DNA of 60,786 nt from Mycobacterium gordonae (GCF_002101675.1 NZ_LQOY01000253.1:1-60786), one strand, 5' to 3'; shown: positions 1-9,211, counted from the stretch's first letter. Notes: a model not told the origin generated them from the sequence alone. Numbers and translations: made by a program.

Positions 1-1865
1 CCACCGGTCCCGCCGGTGCCGCCCTGCCCGCCGACGCCGCCCTGGCCCCCGTCACCGCCGCCCACGCCGCCGATACCCGCACCGCCGACGCCACCGGTGC
101 CGCCGGCGCCCCCTTTCCCGCCCTGGTCGCCCGTGGTGGGGGCCAGCGAGCTGGTGCCTGATGCGCCTTGCCCGCCTTGTCCGCCCTGCCCGCCGACACC
201 GCCCTGCCCGCCGATGCCGTTGCTGGCCCCCGCGCCGCCGGCGAGACCGGCCTGTCCCCCGGCGCCGCCCTGTCCGCCTTTGCCTCCGTCGCCGCTGCCG
301 AGGAGGCCTGCGGCGTCAGCGCCACCTCCACCGGCACCACCAGCACCACCGGCACCACCGTTGCCGCCGCTACCGCCGAACCCGCCGCCGCTGCCGCCGG
401 TACCACCGGCACCACCCTGATAGCCATTAACGCCCGCGAGCCCGGTGCCTGGCGCGGCATTGGGAGCGGCCGAGGCCGCGCCACCCTGTCCACCGGTTCC
501 GCCGTTTCCGGCAAGGCCGGCGTTGCCCGCGTGACCACCGAAACCGCCCGCAATACCGGCGAGACCGGGCGCACCGCCGGTACCACCGGTACCACCGGCA
601 CCGCCGTTTCCGCCGCCGACCACGCCGGAACCGCCGTTCCCACCGGTCCCTCCGGTGCCGCCGTTACCGCCGTTACCGCCACTTCCGCCGAATCCACCGG
701 GCAGAGCGGCCCCGCCGGCACCGCCCTGGCCGCCCTGGCCCCCGGTGACACCGATGCCTCCGGCTCCGCCCGTTCCGGCACCGGCGGAGGTGCCCTGGGT
801 GCCGTTGCCTCCGTTACCACCGAGGCCGCCAGTGCCGCCGGTCCCCTCGCCTCCGGCCTGGCCGCCGGAGGTGAAGAACCCTCCAGCGCCCCCGGCACCG
901 CCGTGGCCCGCCGCCCCACCGGTGCCGCCGGTACCGCCGGAGCCCGGGGTCGCACCGTCGCCGCCGACGCCACCGGTGCCGCCGACGCCACCGACCCCTC
1001 CGTGGCCGCCGGCCCCGCCGTGGCCGAGCAGCAATCCGGCGTGGCCGCCCGAACCGCCGGCGCCGCCGGCGCCACCGCTGAAGCCGATACCACCTTGCGT
1101 GTTGGCGGCGCCGTTCACGCCGACCCCGCCCTGGCCTCCCATGCCGCCGGCTCCACCGGCACCGCCGCTGGTGAACCATCCGCCGACGCCGCCGGCGCCG
1201 CCGGTCCCGCCGGCAAAACCGACGCCGGCCGGGTTATTGGCGCCCAGACCGCCACTACCACCGGTCCCACCGCGACCCCATAACAAACCGGCCGCACCAC
1301 CGGCGCCGCCAGGTGCACCAGCCAGGCCGACACCGGGTCCACCGGCGCCACCGTTTCCGCCGATCCCTATCAGGCCCGCGTTCCCACCTGCTCCGCCAGC
1401 CTGACCCGCCGCACCAGCGGCGCCGTTACCGCCGTTGCCGATCAACAACCCGCCGGCCCCGCCGGCGCCGCCCGGTATGGTCGCGTTGGCGCCATCGCCG
1501 ATCAGCGGGCGGCCCAGCAACGCCAAGGTGGGCGCGTTGACCACCGCAAGCACGCCTTCTTCCAATGCCTGTAGCGGTGCCACACTCGCCGCTTCCGCAC
1601 CGAAATATGCGCCCCCCGCGCCGCTCAAGGTCCGCACAAAGTGGTCGCGGACCGACTCAGCCTGCGCGGCCAGTACCTGATACTCGTTCGCGTGCTGGCC
1701 GAACAACGCTGCCATAGCGATCGACACTTCGTCCTGGGCCGCCGCCATCACGCCCGTCATTGCAGGTGCCGCCGCGGCGGTGCCCGCGCTCAACGCCGCT
1801 CCGATACCGTCGAGGTCAGCCGCCGCCGCCGACAGCGTGTCCGGTGTGACAACTAGAAACGACAT
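1..1865 (-). CDS. PE_PGRS family protein (3' end outside window)
   Basis: The frame is open from an ATG at 1865 to the left edge (about 621 codons) with no stop, so the C-terminus is missing. Residues 1-95 form a PE domain starting MSFLVVTPDTLSAAAADLDG. A linker follows, then from about residue 140 an uninterrupted run of GGxGG(x) and GGAGG repeats, the PGRS module. A Shine-Dalgarno-like GAGAGGG sits 5 nt before the ATG. Many proline-rich plus-strand ORFs here are shadows of the Gly-rich codons. PE proteins are typically ESX-secreted, surface-associated and of unknown individual function; family membership is certain, specific function is not. It is divergent from the PPE gene at 2228, but it is not the usual co-directional PE-PPE pair. 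Confidence 0.93.
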   Translation of the reverse strand, partial: MSFLVVTPDTLSAAAADLDGIGAALSAGTAAAAPAMTGVMAAAQDEVSIAMAALFGQHANEYQVLAAQAESVRDHFVRTLSGAGGAYFGAEAASVAPLQALEEGVLAVVNAPTLALLGRPLIGDGANATIPGGAGGAGGLLIGNGGNGAAGAAGQAGGAGGNAGLIGIGGNGGAGGPGVGLAGAPGGAGGAAGLLWGRGGTGGSGGLGANNPAGVGFAGGTGGAGGVGGWFTSGGAGGAGGMGGQGGVGVNGAANTQGGIGFSGGAGGAGGSGGHAGLLLGHGGAGGHGGVGGVGGTGGVGGDGATPGSGGTGGTGGAAGHGGAGGAGGFFTSGGQAGGEGTGGTGGLGGNGGNGTQGTSAGAGTGGAGGIGVTGGQGGQGGAGGAALPGGFGGSGGNGGNGGTGGTGGNGGSGVVGGGNGGAGGTGGTGGAPGLAGIAGGFGGHAGNAGLAGNGGTGGQGGAASAAPNAAPGTGLAGVNGYQGGAGGTGGSGGGFGGSGGNGGAGGAGGAGGGGADAAGLLGSGDGGKGGQGGAGGQAGLAGGAGASNGIGGQGGVGGQGGQGGQGASGTSSLAPTTGDQGGKGGAGGTGGVGGAGIGGVGGGDGGQGGVGGQGGTGGTG

Positions 1866-2227
1866 AGTTTCCCTCTCGCAGAGTGCGTGCCGTACGGATC
1901 GCTCAACGTGTCATTTGGAGCTCAAGGGCTGTGGGGTCTGCGGATGGTATCAGGCCGCATTTGTCACGTGTGCAATCTGTCGTCAGCAAGATTCTCAACG
2001 GCCGCAGCCGGATTCAGGTGAGACAAGACGCCTTGCCACAGGTGAGACGACGGCGGCACACCGACCGATTCGACCGCGAGCCGCCCCCGCGCCCGGACGA
2101 AAATGCTCGAATGCTTCAATTCGTCTCGAAATCTGCCGGGGTGCCATAGCGTCTGGCACCTCGCCAGCGATGTCCTTTCCCGGCGGAAGCGGCACAGGCC
2201 CGCGATGAACACCCAGGAGCTTGCGCG
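1866..2227. other. Divergent intergenic region between PE_PGRS and PPE genes
   Basis: This 362-bp spacer holds both promoters. On the plus strand TAGCGT (2148-2153) fits the mycobacterial -10 pattern TANNNT, but no good -35 is seen. AGGAG at 2215-2219 is the ribosome binding site of the PPE gene. An eight-codon ORF (MNTQELAR, 2205-2231) overlaps the PPE start. Nothing else coding is supported; the ORFs drawn through here lack family features. Confidence 0.4.
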
Positions 2228-4597
2228 ATGAACATCCAGATACTGGCGCCTGAGATCACCTCGATGCAGATGTTCAGCGGCATGGGGTCGGCACCGTTGT
2301 TGTCGGCCGCGGCGGGTTGGAACGACCTGGCCGGCGAATTGGGTTCGGCGGCATCATCATTCGAATCGGTGACCACCGAGCTGGTGGCCGGAGCCTGGCA
2401 GGGTGCGGCCGCTTCGGCGATGACGGCCGCGGCCGCGCCGTACCTCACGTGGCTGAGCGCGGCCCAGACACAAGCCGAGAGCGCGGCGACCCTGGCCCGG
2501 GCGGCGGCTACCGCCTTCGAGACAGCGCAGGCGGCGATCGTTCACCCACTGGCGATCGCCGCCAACCGCAACCAAGTGGTCGCACTCGTGATGTCGAACC
2601 TGTTCGGGTTCAACGCCCCCGCCATCGCCGCCGCCGAGTCCGAATACGAGTCGATGTGGGCTCAGGATATCGCCGCGATGGTGGGCTACCACGGTGAGGC
2701 TTCGGCAATCGCATCGGCGTTGGCGCCGTTCACCCAGCCGCTGGCCAACCTCGCCAGTGTGCCGGCTCAGGCGGCCGGTGCGTTGGCGGCCGCGGTGAGT
2801 CCCGCGCCGGTCGGGCCGCTACCGGCGTTCGCCGTCGCCCTGCCAGAGGTGACCATACCGCCGTTCACCATTCCCCGATTCCTGCTGCCGACGTTCGACA
2901 TTCTCGGTTTGACGGTCGGAAACTTCACGTTGCCCGCGATCAACATCCCGCAGATTTCCACCGGCAACTTCACCATGCCACCGATATCCATTTCCGCTAC
3001 CGCCAGTTCGTTGACGATTCCGTCGTTCACCTTTCCTGGGATCTCGATACCGGGGGTAACCCTGGGCGGATTCACCACCCCACAGCTGGCCACCGCGCCA
3101 CTGGTGCTGCCTTCGCTGCAAATTCCCGCCAGCGGATTCTGGATTCCCTTCGGCGGCGCCAACATAGCCAGCAATCCGGCCCAGCTGACGAGCCATCTCC
3201 CGTCGCTGAACTACGCCAGCGTCGTGCTGTCCGGTGTGCCGAACCTGCTGGTCAATTCGGGAATTTTGGGCATCACAATCGATCTCGGAATTCCGTCCAC
3301 CATCTACATCAACTGGGCGGTTCAGGTGTTGGGGCCCACCGCCACCCCCGGTCTCTACATCGGCGACTTCAATCTGAGCACCGGAAGTTTCACCTCGAGC
3401 ACCGGATTCGTCCTACCGCCCATCGGTGTCTCCGGCTTCACCATCCCCGATATCTCGATCCCCGCGTGGCAGACTCCGGAGATCACCCTGACCAATCCGG
3501 GTCTGACCGTGGACATCGGGTCGATCGATGTGTCGGGATTCAGTGTCGGGCCGGTGACCATTCCCCCGATCGGCATCACCGACTTCCAGATACCCAGCAT
3601 CGGTGTCGGCGGCATCGACGTCGGCGCGTTCACCACCCCCGGGCCGATCACCGGCACCGGTTCCCTGGACATCGGCCTACTCAACCTGATCCCCCGCATC
3701 GGGATCGACTGGACCAACCCGTTCGAGGGCCTGATCAACCCCGGCCCCGCCGGCCCCTACCTCGGCCCGCTGGAGACGCCGCAGCTCACCGTCTCCATCG
3801 ACACGCCGGAGATCACCATCCCCCCGATCGGCGTCCCCCCGTTCAACCTCAACGCCTTATCCGTGCCACCGATCAGCGTGGCCCCGTTCAGCCTCGGTCA
3901 AATATCTGTACCCAACATCCAGATCAACGGTGTCAACATCGGAGCGGTCAGCATCCCGGAGGTCACCATCACTCCGCAACTGCCCAACATCTCGGTGGGC
4001 CAGTTCACCACTCCGACGATCACGACCGGCGCGTTCGCCCTACCCACCGTCAGCATCCCGACGATCACCACACCGGCGATATCGCTCTACAATCCGGCCA
4101 ACCCGGTGAACACGTTCGGGCTGGACCTCAGCACCTGGGCATACATCGACCTGACCGGGTCGAAGATCACCATCGTTCCCAATCCCTTCAATACCCAGGT
4201 GCACATCGGAATACCCCCGCTTCAGATCCCGCCCATGACACTGGTCAATGGTGCCAACCCGCTGAACCCGCTCAGCTTCGTGTTCAACGGAAACCTGGGC
4301 GCATTGAGCTTGCCGCCCATCTCAATCGACGCTTTCAACCTCGCGCTGAACGGGCCGGCGGTGCAGCTGACCGATATCCTGACCAACCCCATCAATCTGG
4401 GCGCGATCACCCTGCCAGCACTGACCGTGCCACCCACCGCCGTGGGCGGGCTGGGTGGCTTCGACCTGCCGCAGCTGGACATCAGCGGCATCCAGATCGG
4501 CGGCTTCGGCACCCCGGGCCCCGTGGTCATCCCACCGATCACCCTCACGCAAACCATCCTGCCGAGTTTCACATTGGTCCCCGCCATTCCACTGTGA
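2228..4597 (+). CDS. PPE family protein with beta-type IPxI repeats
   Basis: This is a 789-residue PPE protein. Residues 1-175 are the helical PPE domain (MNIQILAPEITSMQMFSGMG); the signature position reads APE rather than PPE. The WxG-like turn and AANRNQVVALVMSNLFGFN segment are present. Residues 200-789 are made of degenerate repeats such as IPPFTIP, LPPIGVSGFTIP and PPISIDAF, the flanking repeat type of large PPE-MPTR proteins. The asparagine-rich NxGxGNxG core that defines MPTR is absent. The start is set by AGGAG 8 nt upstream. No PE partner is co-directional. It is presumably exported by an ESX system; substrate and role are unknown. Confidence 0.93.
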   Translation: MNIQILAPEITSMQMFSGMGSAPLLSAAAGWNDLAGELGSAASSFESVTTELVAGAWQGAAASAMTAAAAPYLTWLSAAQTQAESAATLARAAATAFETAQAAIVHPLAIAANRNQVVALVMSNLFGFNAPAIAAAESEYESMWAQDIAAMVGYHGEASAIASALAPFTQPLANLASVPAQAAGALAAAVSPAPVGPLPAFAVALPEVTIPPFTIPRFLLPTFDILGLTVGNFTLPAINIPQISTGNFTMPPISISATASSLTIPSFTFPGISIPGVTLGGFTTPQLATAPLVLPSLQIPASGFWIPFGGANIASNPAQLTSHLPSLNYASVVLSGVPNLLVNSGILGITIDLGIPSTIYINWAVQVLGPTATPGLYIGDFNLSTGSFTSSTGFVLPPIGVSGFTIPDISIPAWQTPEITLTNPGLTVDIGSIDVSGFSVGPVTIPPIGITDFQIPSIGVGGIDVGAFTTPGPITGTGSLDIGLLNLIPRIGIDWTNPFEGLINPGPAGPYLGPLETPQLTVSIDTPEITIPPIGVPPFNLNALSVPPISVAPFSLGQISVPNIQINGVNIGAVSIPEVTITPQLPNISVGQFTTPTITTGAFALPTVSIPTITTPAISLYNPANPVNTFGLDLSTWAYIDLTGSKITIVPNPFNTQVHIGIPPLQIPPMTLVNGANPLNPLSFVFNGNLGALSLPPISIDAFNLALNGPAVQLTDILTNPINLGAITLPALTVPPTAVGGLGGFDLPQLDISGIQIGGFGTPGPVVIPPITLTQTILPSFTLVPAIPL

Positions 4598-4627
4598 ACT
4601 GTCGGCCACGACCTGTCAGAGCACAAT

Positions 4628-4647
4628 CAGCCCTCAACAAGGGGCTG
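4628..4647. terminator. Weak candidate hairpin between convergent genes
   Basis: CAGCCC and GGGCTG flank an 8-nt loop, giving a 6-bp GC stem in the 118-bp spacer between the PPE gene and the convergent hsdS-like gene. There is no T-run, as is common for mycobacterial terminators. Low certainty. Confidence 0.3.
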
Positions 4648-4715
4648 GGTCGACGGCGTCGGTCGATGGGACGAGCCCTTGTCGCTCAAGCAACCAGGAA
4701 GCGGGGCACCACATT

Positions 4716-5798
4716 TCACGGCGCCGTGACCGGCTCGCCCACCGCATGAGACGCGCCGCCGGATATCACCGCCGGTAGCAACGCGTCACGCACCGCCGCC
4801 AACTTCTCCGATTCCGACCGACGGCGCCCGCACTCCTCGCCCAGTGTCGCCATCGAGCGCGCGGACTCGGCGCTCAACCTGCGCACGTCTCGCACCGCAG
4901 CACCGAGCAACTCGTGCGGCCGGATCCGTTGGCGGCTGCCCGTCACTCCCTCGACCATCTGCTGCATCCTGGCCAGGACCCCCCGCTGTCGCAACGCTGC
5001 CCACAACACCGACGTGTGGACGCCGATCGGCCGCAGCACCACGAATTCGGTACTCGCTAAGGCGGTGTCGGCGGGAAGACACGCCACGTTCCAGATCCTC
5101 GGGATTCTCGGATTCAGCCGCGAGAACAATACGCACGGTTCGGTCAGCAGAAACTTGGCGCTCTTGATCATCAGGGCATCGACGAGTACGGGCCGCACAC
5201 CGGCATCGAATGCAGGGAGGCTGTAATGGGCGACAGCCCCCCGGACGCCACGCGGATCAATAGATGTCGTCGACCGCTCGGCCAGATCCGACAGCGCTGT
5301 GTCGTGATCCACCTGCTCGACCAGCGCCGTCATCAGGGCTTCGGCGGCCGCGACGACGCGGGCGTTGGCGGCGATCTTGTCGTCGAATGCACCGAGCAGG
5401 TCGCCGATCGGTCGGCGCCGCGAGGCGGATGCGGCTTTGAACCGCACGCTTTGCAGGGTGCTCTGGCTGAGCGACGGTTGGCCGGATCCGGCGCGAAAAC
5501 GATTGAGCCCGCAACTTTTCAGTGCGTAGAACCAATACCGGGTTTCGTCAGGGTTTTTGGCCCGCCCGATGAGTGCGTTGTCCGTTACCCATACGTCGCC
5601 GGCGCAGTAATGCACACTGCCGCAGTAAGAGCCGACCCGTCCGATCACAATGAGCGGCCCGCGGGCGTTGCGCTGCGTTGTGAAGCCGATAGGCCCGTTG
5701 GCGCCGTAAATGGGATGACATCCCTCCGTCGCTCGGATCGGCGGAGTGCTACCCGCGGCGAAGTCCACATGATCGCCCAGCTCCACCGTTTCAGTCAC
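4716..5798 (-). CDS. hsdS: Type I restriction-modification specificity subunit (HsdS-like), orphan
   Basis: This 360-residue protein resembles HsdS subunits, which read the bipartite DNA target and bind two HsdM methyltransferases. Two target-recognition halves are visible: one around residues 5-110 (LGDHVDFAAGSTPPI, IYGANGPIGF, IGRVGSYCGSV), followed by a helical spacer (FDDKIAANARVVAAAEAL), and a more divergent second half ending in another helix near residue 330. GTG at 5798 is preferred over TTG at 5801 because it overlaps the TGA of the upstream glycosylase gene as GTGA. No hsdM or hsdR lies in the window; M. tuberculosis Rv2761c has a similar position. It may serve a distant HsdM or be a relic. 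Confidence 0.8.
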   Translation of the reverse strand: MTETVELGDHVDFAAGSTPPIRATEGCHPIYGANGPIGFTTQRNARGPLIVIGRVGSYCGSVHYCAGDVWVTDNALIGRAKNPDETRYWFYALKSCGLNRFRAGSGQPSLSQSTLQSVRFKAASASRRRPIGDLLGAFDDKIAANARVVAAAEALMTALVEQVDHDTALSDLAERSTTSIDPRGVRGAVAHYSLPAFDAGVRPVLVDALMIKSAKFLLTEPCVLFSRLNPRIPRIWNVACLPADTALASTEFVVLRPIGVHTSVLWAALRQRGVLARMQQMVEGVTGSRQRIRPHELLGAAVRDVRRLSAESARSMATLGEECGRRRSESEKLAAVRDALLPAVISGGASHAVGEPVTAP

Positions 5799-7066
5799 CA
5801 ACCTGCCCGCCTGCCGATGCTGTGCAGTTCGTCGGCGAGGTCACCTCGCTTTGCGACGCTGACGCCACCCAACCCCAGCCATGACGCCATCTGCGACAGC
5901 TCGCCGGCCAGTGCCGCAGCAACCCTGGGTCGCGGCCGGTCGGGCTCTGCGAACGCGCCCACCACCTGCAGCGTGTCGGCAGCCCGATCGGCCTTCAGAT
6001 CCACCCGGGCCACCAATTCGCCGTCCAGCAGAAACGGCCATACGTAGTAGCCGTACTGCCTTTTGGCGGCGGGAGTGTAGATCTCGATGCGGTAGTGGAA
6101 ATCAAAGATCCGCTCCACCCGCGGCCGGAAGAAGATCAGCGGGTCGAAAGGGCAGAGCAGCGCCGTGCCGCGGTTCAGGCGCGGTACGGTCTGCCCGGCC
6201 CGCAGATAGGCCGGGGCCGACCAGCCGTCGACCTCGACGCGTTCGATCTCGCCGGCCGAAACCAGTTCGGCGATAGCCGGTTTCACCTGCTGCGCCGACA
6301 ACCGGAAGTAGTCGCGGATGTCAGGCTCGGTGCCGACGCCCAGCGCGGTAGCGGCGCGTAGCGTCAACTCCCGGATCGCTTCGTCGTCACCGACTTCCCG
6401 CGCCAGCACCTCGGCGGGCAGCACCCTTTCCACCAGGTCATAGTGCCTCGCGAAGCCCACCCGGGTGGCGGTGGTGAGCACGCCGGAGGCGAACAGCGCC
6501 TCGCACACCCACTTGGTGTCGCTACGGTTCCACCAGGCGCCCTTGGCTCTTTGGGGTGCGGCCTCCAGGTGCGCCTCGATCTGCCCGGCGGTGCTTGCTC
6601 CGAGTTCGCCGACGGCGGCCACGATATCGTCGGCCAGTTGCGGGTTGGCCTTGACGATGTGGGTCCCCCAGCGGCCGTGCCGGTACTGGCGCATCCGCCA
6701 GCGCAGCAACGGCCAGTCGTCGATGGCGATCAGCGCGGCTTCGTGCACCCAGTACTCGGCCAGCAGGCGCGCTTTGGTCGGACCCCAAGCGGCTCGGTCC
6801 AGGATGTCGCGGTCGTAGGGCCCCAGCCGGCTGAACACCGGGGCGTAATGTGCGCGGACGGCAACCGATACGGAGTCCAGTTGCAGCACCTGGATGCGCG
6901 ATATCAGCCGCCGCAGGTGCGCGCGGGTGACGCCGGTACCGGGTCGGGGGTCGCTAAATCCTTGCGCCGCAACGGCGATCCGCCGGGCCTGCGCGGCGGT
7001 CAACCTGGCGTTGCGGACGACCGGCACGGCGCCGAGAATACCGGCCCGTGCGGTCAGGCGCGGCAT
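5795..7066 (-). CDS. Winged-helix DNA glycosylase, YcaQ/AlkX-like family
   Basis: This 423-residue protein matches the YcaQ (DUF1006, HTH_42) family of winged-helix DNA glycosylases, which unhook interstrand crosslinks and remove alkylated bases. It begins with LTAAQARRIAVAAQGF and carries QLD at residues 62-64, the QxD position reported as catalytic in YcaQ/AlkX, followed by VSVAVRAHYAPVFSRLGPYD. Further family segments are EYWVHEAAL, GRWG, KGAWW and LLCPFDPLIFFR. ATG at 7066 lies 9 nt after the coiled-coil gene stop, and its own stop overlaps the hsdS-like GTG. Assignment to the family is firm; the exact substrate is inferred. Confidence 0.85.
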   Translation of the reverse strand: MPRLTARAGILGAVPVVRNARLTAAQARRIAVAAQGFSDPRPGTGVTRAHLRRLISRIQVLQLDSVSVAVRAHYAPVFSRLGPYDRDILDRAAWGPTKARLLAEYWVHEAALIAIDDWPLLRWRMRQYRHGRWGTHIVKANPQLADDIVAAVGELGASTAGQIEAHLEAAPQRAKGAWWNRSDTKWVCEALFASGVLTTATRVGFARHYDLVERVLPAEVLAREVGDDEAIRELTLRAATALGVGTEPDIRDYFRLSAQQVKPAIAELVSAGEIERVEVDGWSAPAYLRAGQTVPRLNRGTALLCPFDPLIFFRPRVERIFDFHYRIEIYTPAAKRQYGYYVWPFLLDGELVARVDLKADRAADTLQVVGAFAEPDRPRPRVAAALAGELSQMASWLGLGGVSVAKRGDLADELHSIGRRAGW

Positions 7067-7075
7067 CGGCGCGGG

Positions 7076-7816
7076 TCAGCCGGCGCTGACTCTGCGGTCC
7101 GACGGCCCCGAACCGTTGGTTGCTGCGCCCGCCGCGTTCTTCAGCTCTTCGTATGCCGATTGCAGCGCCGCCGGCACCGGTTCGAGGTCACGGTAGACGG
7201 CCACCAGTTGTTCGAGCACGTTGATGCGTTGCTGGGTCGCCTCCTCGACCGCACGACGAGCCTGGTCGCGATAGTGGTCGGCTTCCTGCCGCGCATCGGC
7301 GAGGAGCTGGTCACGCTCCTGCTGCGCCTCTCGCCAGGCCTCGTCAATACGTGCCTGGCTGTCCGCGCGCATGTTGGACAGCTCGGACTCCTGCTTGGCC
7401 TTTGTTTCCTCGTACTCAGCCTGCAGGGCTTTCAGCTGTTCGGCCATCTCCGCGAGCTGCTCTTTGGACTTCTGCTGGTCCGCCTCGATATCGGCCTCGG
7501 CCGACGCGATCAGCGCCTCCGCCTCCGCGCGCGACTCGGCCTGCATTTGGGACACCTCGTCGACCGCACGTCTGAGCATCTTCGCCATCCGCTGCTGCAT
7601 CGCGTGCGGCGACGGTGAGGTGTCGGTGAGTAGGGCCACCTCCTTGCGCAGCGCGGCCACTTCGTCGCCCGAGTTCTGCAGGCGTGCCCGCAGGCTCTCG
7701 ACGTCGTCGCGCAGCAACCGCTGCTTGGTGGTCAACACCTCGATGTGCGCATCCACCGCGGCTTGGTCGTAGCCCAGGAACTTGCGCGAAAACGTCTTCA
7801 CGGGTTCGGTTACCAC
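7076..7816 (-). CDS. DivIVA/Wag31-like coiled-coil protein
   Basis: Starting at GTG 7816 this is 246 residues. That start has AAGGGGG 8 nt upstream; the longer reading from 7867 adds residues without family character. The N-terminus (VKTFSRKFLGYDQAAVDAHI) resembles the membrane-binding DivIVA domain, followed by near-continuous heptads from about residue 25 to 225 rich in E, A, R and Q. A short GSGPSDRR tail follows. Its position matches Rv2762c loosely. It could be a cytoskeletal or polar scaffold, but size and context give no partner. It lies about 90 nt after dfrA. Confidence 0.75.
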   Translation of the reverse strand: MVTEPVKTFSRKFLGYDQAAVDAHIEVLTTKQRLLRDDVESLRARLQNSGDEVAALRKEVALLTDTSPSPHAMQQRMAKMLRRAVDEVSQMQAESRAEAEALIASAEADIEADQQKSKEQLAEMAEQLKALQAEYEETKAKQESELSNMRADSQARIDEAWREAQQERDQLLADARQEADHYRDQARRAVEEATQQRINVLEQLVAVYRDLEPVPAALQSAYEELKNAAGAATNGSGPSDRRVSAG

Positions 7817-7909
7817 TGTCAATTCCCCCTTCTGAACATGCTTGATACCCGGTGAGACCGCCCCCAAGCCGAGTATGTCGGGTCAAATGGAAAGCGGTTC
7901 GGCGACCGC

Positions 7910-8401
7910 TCAAGCGCGAACGTAGCTGTGAAACCGGTAACGCAGTCCCGCACGGCTGACCTGCCACTCCCCCGTTTCACCATGCCACGTCTCGTCGAGC
8001 ACCGGCGCCAGCGCGTCCTCGTCGTCGCGCGGCAGGTCGATATCGACTTCGGTAACCTCGCACCTGCTGGCCTGCGGTAATGCCAGAGCATAGATCTGGC
8101 CGCCCCCGATGACCCAGGTCTGCGGCCGGTCCAGAGCTTTTTCCAGCGAGTCGAGCACCTCAGCGCCCTCAGCGGTGAATCCGCTCTGGCTCAGCACCAC
8201 GTTTCGCCGGCCGGGCAACGGCCGGAAATTTTCCGGAAGCGACTCCCAGGTCCGGCGGCCCATCACCACGGTGTGCCCCATGGTGATCTTCTTGAAGTGG
8301 GCCAGATCCTCCGGCACCCGCCACGGTATGTCCCCGCCGCGCCCGATCACGCCAGAAGTCGACTGAGCCCATACCAGGCCCACGTCGTTTCTCCGTGTCA
8401 T
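7910..8401 (-). CDS. dfrA: Dihydrofolate reductase
   Basis: The 163-residue product reduces dihydrofolate to tetrahydrofolate with NADPH, regenerating the cofactor used by ThyA next door. Diagnostic segments are VGLVWAQSTSGVIGRGGDIP, WRVPEDLAHFKKITMG with the catalytic acid region, VVMGRRTWESLP (NADPH contact) and VIGGGQIYALALP. ATG 8401 overlaps the thyA TGA as ATGA, so the two are translationally coupled. Length fits bacterial DHFRs (about 159 residues in M. tuberculosis). Confidence 0.97.
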   Translation of the reverse strand: MTRRNDVGLVWAQSTSGVIGRGGDIPWRVPEDLAHFKKITMGHTVVMGRRTWESLPENFRPLPGRRNVVLSQSGFTAEGAEVLDSLEKALDRPQTWVIGGGQIYALALPQASRCEVTEVDIDLPRDDEDALAPVLDETWHGETGEWQVSRAGLRYRFHSYVRA

Positions 8402-9198
8402 ACGGCTACGGGAGCCTTGATCGCCGGATGCGGGTCGTAGTTTTCCACGACGACGTCTTCGTACCGATAGTCGAAGATCGAATCCCTTTGTGCTAGATGC
8501 AATTTGGGATACGGGCGCGGATCCCGGGTGAGTTGCAGTTCCACCTGGTCGACGTGGTTGTCATAGATGTGGCAGTCGCCGCCGGTCCAGACGAACTCGC
8601 CGACATCCAGCCCGGCCTGGGCGGCCATCATGTGGGTGAGCAACGCGTAACTGGCGATGTTGAACGGAACCCCGAGGAATAGGTCGGCGCTGCGCTGATA
8701 CAGCTGGCAGCTCAGCCGGCCGCCGGCGACGTAGAACTGGAAGAAGGCGTGGCACGGGGGCAACGCCATCTGAGGGATCTCGCCGACGTTCCAGGCCGAG
8801 ACGATGATGCGCCGCGAGTCCGGGTCGGTACGCAGCAAATGCAACGCAGCGCTGATCTGGTCGATGTGCTCACCGGTCGGGGTGGGCCAGGATCGCCACT
8901 GCACGCCGTATACCGGCCCGAGGTCCCCAGTGTCACTTGCCCATTCGTCCCAGATGGTGACGCCGTGCTCCTGCAGCCAGCTGACGTTGGAATCGCCGCG
9001 CAAGAACCACAGCAATTCGTAGACCACGGACTTCAGGTGCACTTTCTTGGTGGTGAGCAGCGGAAAACCGGCCGACAGGTCGTAGCGGATCTGCCGGCCG
9101 AACAGGCTGCGGGTGCCGGTGCCGGTGCGGTCGGATTTGGCTGTGCCCGTTTCGAGCACCTGACGCAGAAGGTCTTCGTACGGCGTCGCAATCGGCAC
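8398..9198 (-). CDS. thyA: Thymidylate synthase
   Basis: This is a 266-residue ThyA that methylates dUMP to dTMP using methylenetetrahydrofolate. It shows the N-terminal arginine region (DRTGTGTRSLFGRQIRYDLS), the double-arginine DSRRIIVSAWN, the nucleophile in LPPCHAFFQFYV and QRSADLFLGVPFNIASYALL. GTG 9198 has no Shine-Dalgarno sequence, but a TAAGCT -10 box 6 nt upstream indicates a leaderless transcript. dfrA follows with an ATGA overlap. The promoter abuts the repeat array at 9212-9690. Confidence 0.97.
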   Translation of the reverse strand: MPIATPYEDLLRQVLETGTAKSDRTGTGTRSLFGRQIRYDLSAGFPLLTTKKVHLKSVVYELLWFLRGDSNVSWLQEHGVTIWDEWASDTGDLGPVYGVQWRSWPTPTGEHIDQISAALHLLRTDPDSRRIIVSAWNVGEIPQMALPPCHAFFQFYVAGGRLSCQLYQRSADLFLGVPFNIASYALLTHMMAAQAGLDVGEFVWTGGDCHIYDNHVDQVELQLTRDPRPYPKLHLAQRDSIFDYRYEDVVVENYDPHPAIKAPVAV

Positions 9199-9204
9199 GG
9201 GGGT

Positions 9205-9210
9205 AGCTTA
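9205..9210 (-). promoter_or_regulatory. -10 element of thyA (leaderless)
   Basis: On the minus strand TAAGCT matches TANNNT and ends 6 nt before the GTG at 9198, so transcription should start at or near the start codon. It is the last unique sequence before the repeat array. Confidence 0.55.
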
Positions 9211-9211
9211 G

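Noticed and set aside
16..1404. Proline-rich and Ala/Thr-rich plus-strand ORFs
   Set aside because: They are complements of the PE_PGRS glycine codons; no promoter, ribosome site or family features.
3466..4749. 427-codon plus-strand ORF in the PPE gene
   Set aside because: Out-of-frame shadow rich in R, H, D and P over the PPE repeats.
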